From contig NZ_JAUSTT010000011.1 in the NCBI RefSeq assembly GCF_030812995.1, positions 62,001-126,000 on the forward strand: 64,000 nucleotides of DNA, given 5' to 3'. Positions 44,344 to 54,221 of the stretch are shown piece by piece. The notes below the pieces were generated by a model, which saw only the letters and a list, made by a program, of their open reading frames with translations, was not told the origin of the DNA and ran no database searches. Made by a program: the position numbers and the translations under genes. This DNA comes from Bacillus chungangensis (lineage in GTDB: Bacteria; Bacillota; Bacilli; Bacillales; Bacillaceae_C). Within the stretch, counting starts at the first letter, position 1, and every line of letters starts with the position of its first letter.

Positions 44344-45348
44344 TTACTTTATAGCTGGCACGCCCCATCTCACTATAAGTCCAGCGTGTGTCAGCCCGCC
44401 GCCAAATCCATAAATCAATACTGTATCTCCTTGTTCTAGCTTCTTTTCTTTCACGCCAAGATAAAGCGACAGTGGGATGGATGCGGATGAAGTGTTTCCA
44501 AAGTATTCCACACTCGTTAATGTTCGCTCTAATGGCATCCTTGCTTTTTCACAGATGGATTCAATCATTCTTAAATTAACGCTATGGGGGGCAAACCAAT
44601 CGATATTTGCAGTCGTCATGTTTGCTTTATTTAATACCGTCTGGATGCCGCTTGAAACGGTACGGACTGCCCACTTATATACTTCCCGGCCATTTTGGAC
44701 AATGAAGCCATTGCCGCGAAGCTTCTCTCCATCCATTTCATCTGCGACTCCTGCCCGATAAAGGTGTATACCGCCTTCCCCATTTGTTCCGAGTAAAGAA
44801 GCGAGAAAACCTGGGTTTTCGTCATCCTTCTCGATGAGTACGGCACCAGCACCATCCCCGAATAGAATACATGTAGAACGATCCGTATAATCGGTTGCTT
44901 TTGATAGTGTTTCCCCGCCAATGACTAACACTTTCTTGTGCAATCCTGCAGTGATCATGCCATTCGCTAGATGCAAGCCATAAGCGAATCCAGCACAGGT
45001 GGCATTTACATCGATTGCACCAGTCTGTTTCATGTGAAATGCTTTTTGCACTTGAGCAGCTGTACTTGGAAACGGATAATCGGCCGTAGTCGTTGCCACA
45101 ATGATCAGATCAACATCGTCGACTCGTTTCTTATAGGTCCGTACAAGATTTTCCACAGCTTTTATACATAAATGAGACGTATATTCTTTTTTATCTGCTA
45201 CTCGTCTTTCTCTTATACCTGTTCTTTGTACAATCCATTCGTTATTTGTTTCAACTAATTTTGCTAAATCGGCATTTGTCAACACCCGTCTTGGAACATA
45301 AGCGCCAATCGCTGTAATCTGTGCTCTCGATTTCGTTGCAAAATCCAT
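44344..45348 (-). CDS. fabH: 3-oxoacyl-ACP synthase III (FabH)
   Basis: The active-site triad is present: Cys in DVNATCAGFAYGL, His in FAPHSVNLRMI and Asn in YFGNTSSASIPL. At 334 residues it is a normal KASIII. The enzyme condenses acyl-CoA with malonyl-ACP to start fatty acid synthesis. It is not next to fabF, so it may be a second FabH (like FabHB). A FapR box overlaps the promoter. Ribosome site aaaggag precedes ATG. Confidence 0.92.
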   Translation of the reverse strand: MDFATKSRAQITAIGAYVPRRVLTNADLAKLVETNNEWIVQRTGIRERRVADKKEYTSHLCIKAVENLVRTYKKRVDDVDLIIVATTTADYPFPSTAAQVQKAFHMKQTGAIDVNATCAGFAYGLHLANGMITAGLHKKVLVIGGETLSKATDYTDRSTCILFGDGAGAVLIEKDDENPGFLASLLGTNGEGGIHLYRAGVADEMDGEKLRGNGFIVQNGREVYKWAVRTVSSGIQTVLNKANMTTANIDWFAPHSVNLRMIESICEKARMPLERTLTSVEYFGNTSSASIPLSLYLGVKEKKLEQGDTVLIYGFGGGLTHAGLIVRWGVPAIK

Positions 45349-45369
45349 ATGGCCACTCCTTTTTAGTTA

Positions 45370-45403
45370 ATTATAACATCAAGTATTAGTACTTGGTACT
45401 AAT
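45370..45403 (-). promoter_or_regulatory. FapR operator and promoter of fabH-plsC
   Basis: attagtacttggtactaat (45385-45403) is a perfect palindrome of the FapR type (TTAGTAC...GTACTAA). TATAAT on the minus strand (45370-45375) is the -10 box, so FapR would cover the -35 region. FapR represses lipid genes and is released by malonyl-CoA. Confidence 0.8.
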
Positions 45404-45425
45404 TTTTTAAAAAAAGAGTGCATGA

Positions 45426-46457
45426 TTATTTTTGTCTCAAATAAGAACGATCTTTCATAAATAAACGCCAAAAATAGATAAAGAAAGGCAGCAGCAAAAG
45501 GGAACCAACGATAAAGGAAATAAGCAGGGCTTGCAGCATCGGGGAGTTCGTAATGCTTTCCTCTATTGAAATCATCGGATAAACGATATAAGGCCAATGA
45601 GCAGATGCATAAGCGAAGGTGGCAAGACCGTATTGAGCCACAATCCCTAATACTGCTATTCTTGGTCTTCCTTTTGAATGAGTTTTCTGCTTTGCAGGCC
45701 ACCATAATGCACTATATCCAATGATAAAAGCAGCCACTGACAAACTAAACCAACCGCGCTGTTCCATTATATTAACCTTTAGCCATTGAGCTTCAGGCTC
45801 CATAAAAATAACGGTTAATACCGCTGCTGCGAGCGTCATCGGTCCAAGCCAAATCGCTAGTGATCGATAAGTGCGATACGCAGCTTCCTCTAGTGCTTCA
45901 CGTGCGTAATCAGATAAAAATAAAGCCGATAAAAAAAGTTGGCTAGAAAGGCCAAATGCCAAATAAGTATATTCTGATGGACTCCGAAACAACTTTCCTA
46001 ACAGTAATTGCTCCTGTCCATTGATTATTTCAATAAAACCTCCAGAAGTAATTGGAAGGACGCTGACTAACAGAGCGGGAACTAAAAGTCCAGATATGCC
46101 AGAAATATATTTTAACGTTGTTCGATAGCTTTCTGTTGTAAATGAAAACACCATAAAAGCGCTCCGCAGCGTTAAAAAAATCAAAATGAGGCTTCCTGGA
46201 ATTAGAAGGACAGTTCCAAGCGTATAGGCGGCACTCGGAAAAAAACTAAAGACGGAAATCACGAGAAGTACGAGAAAAACATTCGTAACCTCCCATGATG
46301 GCGAAAGAAAGCGATTGGCTAACAAGCCTGCTTTCGTTTTTTTTCTTGTTTCAAACACCATTGCCCAAAAACCTGCACCAAAGTCAATGGAACCAAGAAT
46401 GGCGTACACATATATAAAGACCCATAATAATGTCGTCGCAATGAATGTATTTGTCAT
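45426..46457 (-). CDS. cydB: Cytochrome bd oxidase subunit II
   Basis: This 343-residue protein has about eight membrane helices and begins TFIATTLLWVFIYVYAILGSIDFGAGFWAM, the CydB family start. With CydA it forms a quinol oxidase that reduces oxygen to water. It overlaps cydA by 4 bases. No cydCD follows, so this resembles the YthAB-type pair. Confidence 0.9.
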   Translation of the reverse strand: MTNTFIATTLLWVFIYVYAILGSIDFGAGFWAMVFETRKKTKAGLLANRFLSPSWEVTNVFLVLLVISVFSFFPSAAYTLGTVLLIPGSLILIFLTLRSAFMVFSFTTESYRTTLKYISGISGLLVPALLVSVLPITSGGFIEIINGQEQLLLGKLFRSPSEYTYLAFGLSSQLFLSALFLSDYAREALEEAAYRTYRSLAIWLGPMTLAAAVLTVIFMEPEAQWLKVNIMEQRGWFSLSVAAFIIGYSALWWPAKQKTHSKGRPRIAVLGIVAQYGLATFAYASAHWPYIVYPMISIEESITNSPMLQALLISFIVGSLLLLPFFIYFWRLFMKDRSYLRQK

Positions 46458-47797
46458 GTTTCCAAGCCCTTTCTTTTTACGTTATTTAGATCGTTTGCTA
46501 ATGGTTTTCGTTTAAAATATGCCAGTAAGACAATGACGACAATGATCGCCAATAAGAGGTAGAGGGAGAGAAATAATACTAAGAGCATTGTATTTGCAGA
46601 AGCCGTTGCCGCATCCTCTACTCTTTGGATATGATACACAGTCCAAGGCTGACGGCCGCTGCAGCTAAACACCCACCCTGCTTCAATGCCGAGCATTGAC
46701 AATGGGCCAACTAGCACTAAAAGTCGAAAAAGCCAACGCGGCAAGCCTTTCTTTTTTCGAACAAAATAAACGACAAATACAAATCCAACTAGAAAAATTA
46801 AAAAAGTTCCAATTCCGACCATTATATTAAATAACGTATGTGTATATAAAGGCGGCCAATTTTCTTCTGGAAATTCATACAGTCCTCTCACATATTCATC
46901 AAATGAATTGCCGGCAAGTAAGCTTAGCATTCCAGGAATTTCGATTCCGTACTTCACAGTGTGTGTTTTTGGGTCCGCAAAGCCTCCTAAAACGAGTGGC
47001 GCGTTCGTTTGTGATTCAAATAAACCTTCTGCTGCCGCCAATTTTTCAGGCTGATATTGGTGAAGCTCCTGTGCTGCCTGATGGCCATTAACAGCGGTTC
47101 CTACTGACATGATGCCGCCGATAATTAACGATAATATAAAAGCCTTATGATGAAAAATTGCTTCACGAGGCTTGTTCCTCGTTTTTAGTAATTTATATGC
47201 TGCCACAGACGTAATCGCAAATGCACCTGTCATGAGGGCTGATAATAGTACATGTATAGCTGAAGTAACATAGCTTGGATTGAAAAAAGCAGCCCATGGA
47301 TCGACATCAATAATCTCTCCATTTTCATAAGTGAAGCCAGCAGGTGTGTTCATAAATGTATTGGCAGCGGTAATTAATACTGCTGAGGCACTTGCCCCCA
47401 ACGCAACAAAGAAAACAGTAATGATACGAATATTCGGCGATAAACGATCGGCAGCATACACATAAATAGACATAAAGATCGCTTCAAGAAAAAATGCATA
47501 GATCTCAATTTGAAACGGCAAAGCAATGGTTTGTCCGACCAATTCCATAAACCCAGGCCAGAGTAAATTCATCTGCACCCCAACGATTGTTCCGGATGGA
47601 ATTGCCACACCTAAAAGGACGGCAAAGCCTTTTGTCCAACGCTTTGCCATCACGCCATAATCCTCATCACCTGTTATTTTTCTAAGTATCTCTACAATCA
47701 GAATCATAAAAGGAATACCGACCCCTAATGTAGCGAATATAATATGAAATGCTAACGATGATCCAAACAATGAACGAGATATGATGACACTATCCAT
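46454..47797 (-). CDS. cydA: Cytochrome bd oxidase subunit I
   Basis: MDSVIISRSLFGSSLAFHII contains the His ligand region. WPGFMELVGQTIALPFQIE, FFLEAIFMSIYVYA, HVLLSALMTGAFAI and GWVFSCSGRQPW are the usual heme and quinol motifs. The Q loop is short, as in Bacillus. It has 447 residues. Ribosome site aggagg lies upstream of the ATG. Confidence 0.93.
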   Translation of the reverse strand: MDSVIISRSLFGSSLAFHIIFATLGVGIPFMILIVEILRKITGDEDYGVMAKRWTKGFAVLLGVAIPSGTIVGVQMNLLWPGFMELVGQTIALPFQIEIYAFFLEAIFMSIYVYAADRLSPNIRIITVFFVALGASASAVLITAANTFMNTPAGFTYENGEIIDVDPWAAFFNPSYVTSAIHVLLSALMTGAFAITSVAAYKLLKTRNKPREAIFHHKAFILSLIIGGIMSVGTAVNGHQAAQELHQYQPEKLAAAEGLFESQTNAPLVLGGFADPKTHTVKYGIEIPGMLSLLAGNSFDEYVRGLYEFPEENWPPLYTHTLFNIMVGIGTFLIFLVGFVFVVYFVRKKKGLPRWLFRLLVLVGPLSMLGIEAGWVFSCSGRQPWTVYHIQRVEDAATASANTMLLVLFLSLYLLLAIIVVIVLLAYFKRKPLANDLNNVKRKGLET

Positions 47798-48125
47798 TTT
47801 CTCCTCCTAATGATTTAAAAAATCCTAAGTGCTACGCTTTTAAATTCCCCCAATATAGGTGATTTTATCCACTGCATAAACAATAAAAAAGCAGTATTAA
47901 AACTACGTTTTTTACTAATGTCATGATAGAATCATATAACTGTTTTTTTATCTATCTAGAGTAAATAATAGTCTGATTACTCGTTCTAACAACTGAAGAA
48001 AGATCGTTTCATAGGCGGGTTTGTGTGAAGATGCAAACGCATAACAGCAGCGTGAACAATGTAGAAGAAATCGAAGAACATCATTACTTCTATTGTAATA
48101 GAGAAAATTTTCTTTCTTAATATTT
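47798..48125. other. Upstream region of cydAB
   Basis: About 330 bases without a supported gene; the open frame at 47948-48130 lacks a ribosome site. The cyd promoter should be here, but I see no clear Rex-type palindrome. Confidence 0.4.
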
Positions 48126-48129
48126 TCCA

Positions 48130-48176
48130 AAAAAAAACATCCACTAAGATTTATACTCTTAGTGGATGTTTTTTTA
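48130..48176. terminator. Terminator of rpsF-ssb-rpsR
   Basis: The stem aaacatccactaaga/tcttagtggatgttt has T runs in both directions. Confidence 0.85.
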
Positions 48177-48205
48177 AAGGTATAGAAATTGTCCTTTAGA
48201 CTATA

Positions 48206-48460
<255 letters not shown>

Positions 48461-48572
48461 TTATTCATTTTGTATAAAAAGTTACATAGAATGGCGACTC
48501 ATACACTGTATGTAATGACAGTGATGCTGCATCGCTTCCTTAGCAATCACGTACATGAAGCATTTCGGGTCA

Positions 48573-49076
48573 TTAGAATGGCAAATCATCATCGGAAATA
48601 TCGATTGGCTGGCCATCCTTCATAAACGGATCTTCATCCATCCGTGTATAACTTTGTTGATTCTGCTGCTGATTCTGTTGTTGATTATATGGAGGATTTT
48701 GCGATCTCTGACTATCTCCATATGGTTGGTAGTCTTCACCACGACCTGATGCAGCGTTTCTTGGCTCTAGAAATTGAACACTTTCCGCTACAACTTCAGT
48801 GACATATACACGTCTGCCATCTTGTCCTTCATAATTACGCGTCTGAATCCGGCCATCAACACCTGCCATACTTCCTTTTTTCAAAAAGTTTGCTACGTTT
48901 TCAGCAGGCCTGCGCCATACAACACAATTAATAAAGTCTGCTTCTCTCTCACCTTGCTGATTCGAAAAAGTACGATTTACTGCAAGTGTAAAAGAGGCAA
49001 CAGGCACTCCGTTCGGTGTATAACGCAAATCAGGATCTTTTGTTAATCGGCCAACTAATACAACACGGTTCATCAT
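48573..49076 (-). CDS. ssb: Single-stranded DNA-binding protein
   Basis: [20 protein letters not shown] starts the OB fold, and the C-terminal tail ends [22 protein letters not shown], with the protein-interaction tip DDDLPF. A Gln/Asn-rich linker lies between. Start at 49076 or 49073 follows aagggg; the longer frame to 49121 runs through a parS site and is rejected. Confidence 0.95.
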   Translation of the reverse strand: MMNRVVLVGRLTKDPDLRYTPNGVPVASFTLAVNRTFSNQQGEREADFINCVVWRRPAENVANFLKKGSMAGVDGRIQTRNYEGQDGRRVYVTEVVAESVQFLEPRNAASGRGEDYQPYGDSQRSQNPPYNQQQNQQQNQQSYTRMDEDPFMKDGQPIDISDDDLPF

Positions 49077-49104
49077 CAGAATCAACCCCTTCCATTTCAT
49101 TTCA

Positions 49105-49120
49105 TGTTTCACGTGAAACA
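49105..49120. other. parS site between rpsF and ssb
   Basis: tgtttcacgtgaaaca is the perfect 16-bp palindromic ParB (Spo0J) recognition sequence. Confidence 0.92.
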
Positions 49121-49138
49121 ATATTCGTTATCTATCCA

Positions 49139-49429
49139 TTAAGCTTCTACTTTAATAACCATATGACGGATGATATCGTCGCTAATTTTAGCAAGACGGT
49201 CAAATTCTTGAACCGCTTCAGCATTTTGAGATGTTAGAGTTACGAGACGGTAAAAACCATCACGGAAGTCTTCGATTTCATATGCAAGACGACGCTTACC
49301 CCAGTCTTTTGATTCGATGATTTCCGCTCCCTCAGAAGTGAAAACATTATCAAATCGTTCGATTACTGATTTTTTCGCTTCCTCTTCAATGTTCGGGCGG
49401 ATAATGTACATGATTTCGTACTTATTCAT
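49139..49429 (-). CDS. rpsF: 30S ribosomal protein S6
   Basis: [20 protein letters not shown], the [10 protein letters not shown] strand and the DGFYRLVTL strand identify S6. It has 96 residues. The ribosome site aaggaggtga is strong. Confidence 0.97.
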   Translation of the reverse strand: MNKYEIMYIIRPNIEEEAKKSVIERFDNVFTSEGAEIIESKDWGKRRLAYEIEDFRDGFYRLVTLTSQNAEAVQEFDRLAKISDDIIRHMVIKVEA

Positions 49430-49439
49430 CTTTTCGTCA

Positions 49440-49496
49440 CCTCCTTATGGACTATGCGGCTCTATTAAATACTGCAATAGAGCAAGGAGCAATTAT
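49440..49496 (-). promoter_or_regulatory. Probable S6:S18 ribosomal-protein leader
   Basis: On the minus strand, upstream of rpsF, ctctatt and aatagag pair and are followed at once by CCG and gcatagtcc. A stem with a CCG next to it that mimics the 16S rRNA site is the mark of the S6:S18 autoregulatory leader. The motif is short, so this is moderately sure. Confidence 0.5.
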
Positions 49497-49619
49497 TCAT
49501 TACTCACAAGTCGTAATTATAGCATAATCATTGTCAAGATGCAATGTCTCATTCATCTATCTATCGAGTTTTATACGATGTTTTCCTACCTTTAACTCCT
49601 TTATTCTTATCCGGGTTTA

Positions 49620-50720
49620 TTAAACATTAAAACGGAAATGGATAACATCGCCGTCCTGCACTAAGTAATCCTTGCCCTCTAAACGGACTTTTCCAGCTTC
49701 ACGGGCGGCAGTCATTGATCCCGCTGCTACTAAATCATCATAGGATACTGTTTCTGCCCGAATAAATCCTCGTTCAAAGTCAGTATGAATGATGCCAGCA
49801 CATTGTGGCGCTTTCATCCCTGTACGGAATGTCCAAGCTCGCACTTCTTGGACTCCAGCCGTAAAATAAGTTGCAAGTCCCAGCAAGCGATAAGTCGCCC
49901 GAATCAATTGATCTAAACCTGATTCTTCAATTCCCAGCTCTTCCAAAAACATTGCTTTTTCATCATCGTCTAGTTCCGCGATTTCTTCTTCAATTTTCGC
50001 ACAAACTACAATAACCTCTGCATGTTCTTTTGCTGCGAAATCACGCACCTGCTGAACAAATTCATTTGCTGATGGGTCGACAACATCTTCTTCCGACACA
50101 TTCGCTACATATAAAACTGGCTTGCTCGTTAACAAATGTAGTCCTTTTACAATTTTCATTTGTTCTTCTGTGAATGAAATCGCACGAGCAGGCTGCTCCG
50201 CCTCAAATGCTTCCTTTAATTTAGCCAGTACTTCAAATTCTGCCATTGCAGCTTTATCTTTCTGTTTCGCCATTTTCTCTACACGGCCAATCCGTTTGTC
50301 TACTGATTCAAGATCAGCCAGAATTAATTCAAGATTAATCGTTTCTATATCATCTATTGGATCGACTTTTCCAGAAACATGAGTAATATTCCCATCTGAA
50401 AAACAGCGTACAACATGACAGATCGCATCTACCTGACGGATATGGGATAAAAATTTATTTCCTAAGCCTTCTCCTTTACTTGCTCCCTTTACAATTCCTG
50501 CAATATCTGTAAACTCAAATGCTGTCGGAACAGTTTTTTTCGGAACAACTAGCTCTGTTAATTTTAATAATCGCTGATCAGGAACCTCTACGATCCCAAC
50601 ATTTGGATCAATCGTACAAAAAGGATAATTCGCTGATTCCGCACCTGCTTTTGTAATCGCATTAAATAAAGTGGACTTTCCAACGTTTGGCAAACCTACA
50701 ATTCCAGCGGTAAGAGCCAT
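49620..50720 (-). CDS. ychF: Redox-regulated ATPase YchF (YyaF)
   Basis: GIVGLPNVGKSTLFNAITKA is the P loop. NYPFCTIDPNVG, DIAGIVKGASKGEGLGN and the C-terminal TGS-domain end EGKDYLVQDGDVIHFRFNV are typical. It has 366 residues. The OBG-family protein prefers ATP and binds ribosomes. Confidence 0.97.
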   Translation of the reverse strand: MALTAGIVGLPNVGKSTLFNAITKAGAESANYPFCTIDPNVGIVEVPDQRLLKLTELVVPKKTVPTAFEFTDIAGIVKGASKGEGLGNKFLSHIRQVDAICHVVRCFSDGNITHVSGKVDPIDDIETINLELILADLESVDKRIGRVEKMAKQKDKAAMAEFEVLAKLKEAFEAEQPARAISFTEEQMKIVKGLHLLTSKPVLYVANVSEEDVVDPSANEFVQQVRDFAAKEHAEVIVVCAKIEEEIAELDDDEKAMFLEELGIEESGLDQLIRATYRLLGLATYFTAGVQEVRAWTFRTGMKAPQCAGIIHTDFERGFIRAETVSYDDLVAAGSMTAAREAGKVRLEGKDYLVQDGDVIHFRFNV

Positions 50721-51135
50721 CTATCTATTCACTCCTTCTATTTTCTCCCTATGTAAAGGCATTTTGGTACAAGCGTACACTCCAACTTCGGCTGCTTATA
50801 TTAACAGCCCTCCGTTGCCATCACTTATTTCATTTTGAATTTTACTTAAAAATTAGCCATTTCTATACATAAAAAAACAACAAAACTTCACTTTTAAAAA
50901 ATAATAGACCATTGATCATTATAGATTTTAAAGATAAAAAAAACAAGCGACGCCTTGATTACCGAGCTAATAAAATGTCGAAATTGAAGCACAGGTTTCT
51001 AGATTTCTTCTCAACTTGTACTTCGTTTCATGTAACCTTGTAAATAGTATTGCATTTCTATTTATTAGAATGAGACCCTCAAGCTAAAAAAAACTGCATC
51101 CTTGAAAATCTGTACTTTATTTAAGGACATTTGTT
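50721..51135. other. Gap between yyzM and ychF
   Basis: About 415 bases without a recognised gene. In B. subtilis a small mechanosensitive-channel gene lies here; I find no trace of it. Confidence 0.4.
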
Positions 51136-51138
51136 ATG

Positions 51139-51177
51139 GGATAAAAAAACAGCATGAGTTTACTCCTCATGCTTCTC
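51139..51177 (-). terminator. Terminator of yyzM
   Basis: agcatgag/ctcatgct with seven T on the minus strand overlaps the end of the gene. Confidence 0.65.
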
Positions 51178-51357
51178 TAAAACCCGCTTTAGCTTTCTAG
51201 TAAATTCTTTCCTCGGTATTAAGACACTATGTTGACATCCTTCACATTTTATTCGAATATCCATTCCCATACGAATAATTTTCCAACGGTTTGTGCCACA
51301 TGGATGTTGTTTTTTCATTTCAACAATGTCATGTAAATCAAATTCCTTTTGCAACAA
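51160..51357 (-). CDS. yyzM: DUF951 family protein YyzM
   Basis: DIVEMKKQHPCGTNRWKIIR, then KCEGCQHSVLIPRKEF, match the short DUF951 family next to ychF. It has 65 residues with a Cys pair that may bind metal. Function is unknown. Confidence 0.88.
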   Translation of the reverse strand: MLQKEFDLHDIVEMKKQHPCGTNRWKIIRMGMDIRIKCEGCQHSVLIPRKEFTRKLKRVLEKHEE

Positions 51358-51700
51358 TTCCGCCCCCTCCTGTTTTTACTATCATAAACGGATTCCCATT
51401 CTTTCTCCATAAAAATAGCTATGCAGAAAGTAGTCTTCATTCACTGTATCTTGTCCTTTATCTAAGAATTTAGTTGTGAGAGTTAATCTAATTCGTTTTT
51501 ATGTGTTGGAAGGATGACTTAAATCAACTGATTAAAAGTACCATTCTAAAGCGCGATCTAAGCGTACTTTTTTATAAGTTTTTCTCAATCAATTCCTATT
51601 TTATCAATAATGTTCTTGTTTTTGCACTTAAAATGAAAATTAAAAATAATAGATCGTAAACATGTATAGAAAATCTGATCTGTCCGTATACTGTTTAATA
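51358..51700. other. Divergent promoter region yyzM/yyaC
   Basis: No gene supported. It should carry the yyaC promoter (sporulation-type in B. subtilis), which I could not define. Confidence 0.4.
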
Positions 51701-51728
51701 CGAATTGAAGGGATTGGAGGAATGGAAT

Positions 51729-52349
51729 ATGGAAAAAGAATGTTCTTCTCATGACCCAGTATGCACACCGTTCAGAATCGATTATCATGATAAACAAATA
51801 GCAAGAAAGCTATCGGAATATTTATTACAAATGCTCCCTCATGAAGAAAACAGACCAATTGTTTTTGTCTGCATTGGTACAGATCGCTCTACTGGAGATG
51901 CTTTAGGCCCGCTAGTTGGAATGATGTTAGAAGAAAAGAAAATTTGTTCCTTCCATATATATGGAACGCTAGAAGAGCCTGTACATGCGGTCAACCTAAA
52001 AGATAAATTAGCTTTGATTGAAAAAGAACACGAAAACCCTTTTATCATTGCTATTGATGCCTGTCTTGGACGCTTAAAAAATGTTGGTATTATTCAAATT
52101 GGGGAAGGTCCAGTTAAGCCGGGAGCTGGAGTGAAAAAAGAATTGCCATTTGTCGGTGATATGCATATTACTGGCATCGTCAATATGAGTGGTTTTATGG
52201 AATTTTTGGTTTTGCAAAATACTCGTCTTAATATTGTCATGAAAATGGCAAAGAGAATCGCAGACGGAATTCATGCGGCAAGTATTGATTATCGTCGAAA
52301 GTATTCGGTTTTACCTATGTTAAAAAATCAAAAAGAGCATTTATCCTAA
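51729..52349 (+). CDS. yyaC: Spore protease YyaC (GPR-like)
   Basis: VFVCIGTDRSTGDALGPLVG and FIIAIDACLGRLKNVGII are characteristic of YyaC, a germination-protease-like sporulation protein. It is on the + strand between yyzM and spo0J, as in B. subtilis. The ATG at 51729 has ggagg 8 bases upstream; the upstream in-frame start lies before it. Confidence 0.9.
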   Translation: MEKECSSHDPVCTPFRIDYHDKQIARKLSEYLLQMLPHEENRPIVFVCIGTDRSTGDALGPLVGMMLEEKKICSFHIYGTLEEPVHAVNLKDKLALIEKEHENPFIIAIDACLGRLKNVGIIQIGEGPVKPGAGVKKELPFVGDMHITGIVNMSGFMEFLVLQNTRLNIVMKMAKRIADGIHAASIDYRRKYSVLPMLKNQKEHLS

Positions 52350-52365
52350 AAGCAGCAGCACCAAA

Positions 52366-52406
52366 AAATAAAGCAGGTAGATTCATGACTCTACCTGCCT
52401 GATTTT
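52366..52406. terminator. Bidirectional terminator yyaC/spo0J
   Basis: gcaggtaga/tctacctgc with T runs on both sides separates the convergent genes. Confidence 0.8.
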
Positions 52407-52424
52407 TGAATTTAATTAGTTTTC

Positions 52425-53276
52425 TCATACACTGCCATGATCGATTATTTCTAGTATTCTTTCTAAATCGTCCTTTGACATGAACTCGATTTCAATTTTT
52501 CCTTTGTTGCTCGTTTGTTTTATTGTAACCGTTGTGCCAAACTTCTCTCGAAGTATATCCTCACGTTCTCTTATGAATATATCTTTCGCCTGCTTAGGCT
52601 TTTTTGTTTCACGTGGAACATTGTTGTTTAATTGCTGAACTAACTTTTCTAGTTGGCGAACATTTAAGCTTTCTTTTATTATTTTTTGGACAACTGCATT
52701 CATTTTTTCTTTTTGTTTTAAGCCAAGCAATGCTCGTCCATGTCCCATGGAGATTTTCCCATCTGTTATCATATCTTGGATATTTGTTGGCAAAGATAGA
52801 AGTCGAAGATGGTTCGCGATATGCGGCCTGCTTTTTCCGAGCCTCTGTGCTAGTTCTTCTTGAGTTAATTTCAATCGCTCCATTAACATGTGATATGCTA
52901 ACGCTTCTTCTACAGGGGTTAAGTCCTCTCTTTGCAGGTTTTCTAAGACGGCAAGCTCCATCATTTGCTGCTCATCCAGTTCTCTTACAACGACAGGAAT
53001 TGTTTTTAATTTGGCAGCCTTTGCCGCTCGGTATCTTCTTTCTCCAACGACGATCTCATATCCTTTAATACTTTTTCTGACGATTATTGGCTGTAGGATA
53101 CCATGCTGTTCAATAGACTTTGTTAATTCTTCGATTGATTCCTCATCGAATACTTTACGTGGTTGATAAGGGTTTGGACGTAATTCTTTTATGTTTAATT
53201 CTTGGATCGTTTCTTCGCTTTCCACATCGATATTCGCAAACAAAGCGTTTATTCCTTTACCTAGACCTTTAGCCAT
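52425..53276 (-). CDS. spo0J: Chromosome partition protein ParB (Spo0J)
   Basis: MAKGLGKGINALFANI, LRPNPYQPRKVFDEESIEEL and VVGERRYRAAKAAKL (CTP-binding GERRxRA) lead to the HTH LTQEELAQRLGKSRPHIANH. ParB loads on parS, forms CTP clamps and recruits SMC. It has 283 residues and overlaps soj by 8 bases. It carries a parS site. Confidence 0.97.
   Translation of the reverse strand: MAKGLGKGINALFANIDVESEETIQELNIKELRPNPYQPRKVFDEESIEELTKSIEQHGILQPIIVRKSIKGYEIVVGERRYRAAKAAKLKTIPVVVRELDEQQMMELAVLENLQREDLTPVEEALAYHMLMERLKLTQEELAQRLGKSRPHIANHLRLLSLPTNIQDMITDGKISMGHGRALLGLKQKEKMNAVVQKIIKESLNVRQLEKLVQQLNNNVPRETKKPKQAKDIFIREREDILREKFGTTVTIKQTSNKGKIEIEFMSKDDLERILEIIDHGSV
52605..52620. other. parS site inside spo0J
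   Basis: tgtttcacgtggaaca is the reverse complement of the parS found within B. subtilis spo0J, in the same gene. Confidence 0.92.
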
Positions 53277-54030
53277 TGGCTGCCACTTCCTTTGCTAAAT
53301 CTAAATACACTTCTGCACCTCGTGACTTAGGATCATATACAATGATTGGTTCTCCATGGCTTGGCGCCTCACTTAAACGAATATTTCTTGGAATAATGGT
53401 TCGAAAGACTTTGTTTTGAAAATATTTTTTTACTTCCTCTATCACTTGAATACCAAGATTTGTACGAGCATCCAGCATCGTTAATAATACTCCTTCAATC
53501 ATGAGCGTATTGTTTAAATGCTTTTGTACCAATCGTACTGTATTTAAAAGTTGGCTTAATCCTTCTAATGCATAATATTCGCATTGAACTGGGATTAGTA
53601 CAGAGTCAGAGGCAGTTAAAGCATTGATTGTTAAGAGTCCTAGCGATGGTGGACAATCTACAATAATATAATCATAATCACTTTTCACCGAATCTAATGC
53701 CCTTTTTAAACGGACTTCCCTAGAAATGGTTGGAACAAGCTCAATTTCCGCTCCCGCTAATTGGATTGTAGCTGGAATTGCATGAAGATGCTCGACCTTT
53801 GTAGAGATAATGACATCTTTTAGTTCTGTGTCATCTACAAGCACATCATATATACAGTGTTGGACATCCCCCTTATCAATGCCAACACCGCTTGTGGCAT
53901 TGCCTTGTGGGTCAATATCTACCAACAATACTTTTTTTCCAATATGAGCTAAGCAGGCACCCAAATTGACGGAAGTAGTCGTTTTTCCGACTCCTCCTTT
54001 TTGGTTGGCAATGGAAATTATTTTTCCCAA
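53269..54030 (-). CDS. soj: Chromosome partition ATPase ParA (Soj)
   Basis: GKIISIANQKGGVGKTTTSV is the deviant Walker A. VDIDPQGNATSGVG and the C-terminal DPKSRGAEVYLDLAKEV follow. A TTG start at 54030 gives 253 residues, the length of B. subtilis Soj; the ATG one codon earlier is also possible. Soj controls DnaA and segregation with Spo0J. Confidence 0.96.
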   Translation of the reverse strand: MGKIISIANQKGGVGKTTTSVNLGACLAHIGKKVLLVDIDPQGNATSGVGIDKGDVQHCIYDVLVDDTELKDVIISTKVEHLHAIPATIQLAGAEIELVPTISREVRLKRALDSVKSDYDYIIVDCPPSLGLLTINALTASDSVLIPVQCEYYALEGLSQLLNTVRLVQKHLNNTLMIEGVLLTMLDARTNLGIQVIEEVKKYFQNKVFRTIIPRNIRLSEAPSHGEPIIVYDPKSRGAEVYLDLAKEVAANG

Positions 54031-54162
54031 CATGTCACCTACTTTCAACTTCCTTTTAAATTGCAATCATGTATTCTATTTTAGCAAAAAAATGACTCTT
54101 AGGTTTGTTTTTTTATATGAAAATTTATTTTCTTCCTATTTTAGGGGATTTTTACCTCAAAA

Positions 54163-54203
54163 AAAAATGAGAAAACCTGCTAGCTGGCTTCTCATTTTTT
54201 TAT
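54163..54203 (-). terminator. Terminator of noc
   Basis: aaatgagaa/ttctcattt flanks a 14-base loop, with T runs on the minus strand. Confidence 0.8.
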
Positions 54204-54221
54204 TTAATATGAGGTTTAGGT

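Noticed and set aside
45379-45705. 108-residue minus-strand ORF in the cydB 3' end
   Set aside because: Shadow frame of cydB; the conserved membrane protein is in the other frame.
47948-48130. 60-residue minus-strand ORF upstream of cydA
   Set aside because: No ribosome site, overlaps the rpsR terminator. It might be transposase debris, but the match is too weak.
51585-51797. 70-residue minus-strand ORF overlapping yyaC start
   Set aside because: AT-rich, no ribosome site, conflicts with the well-supported yyaC gene.
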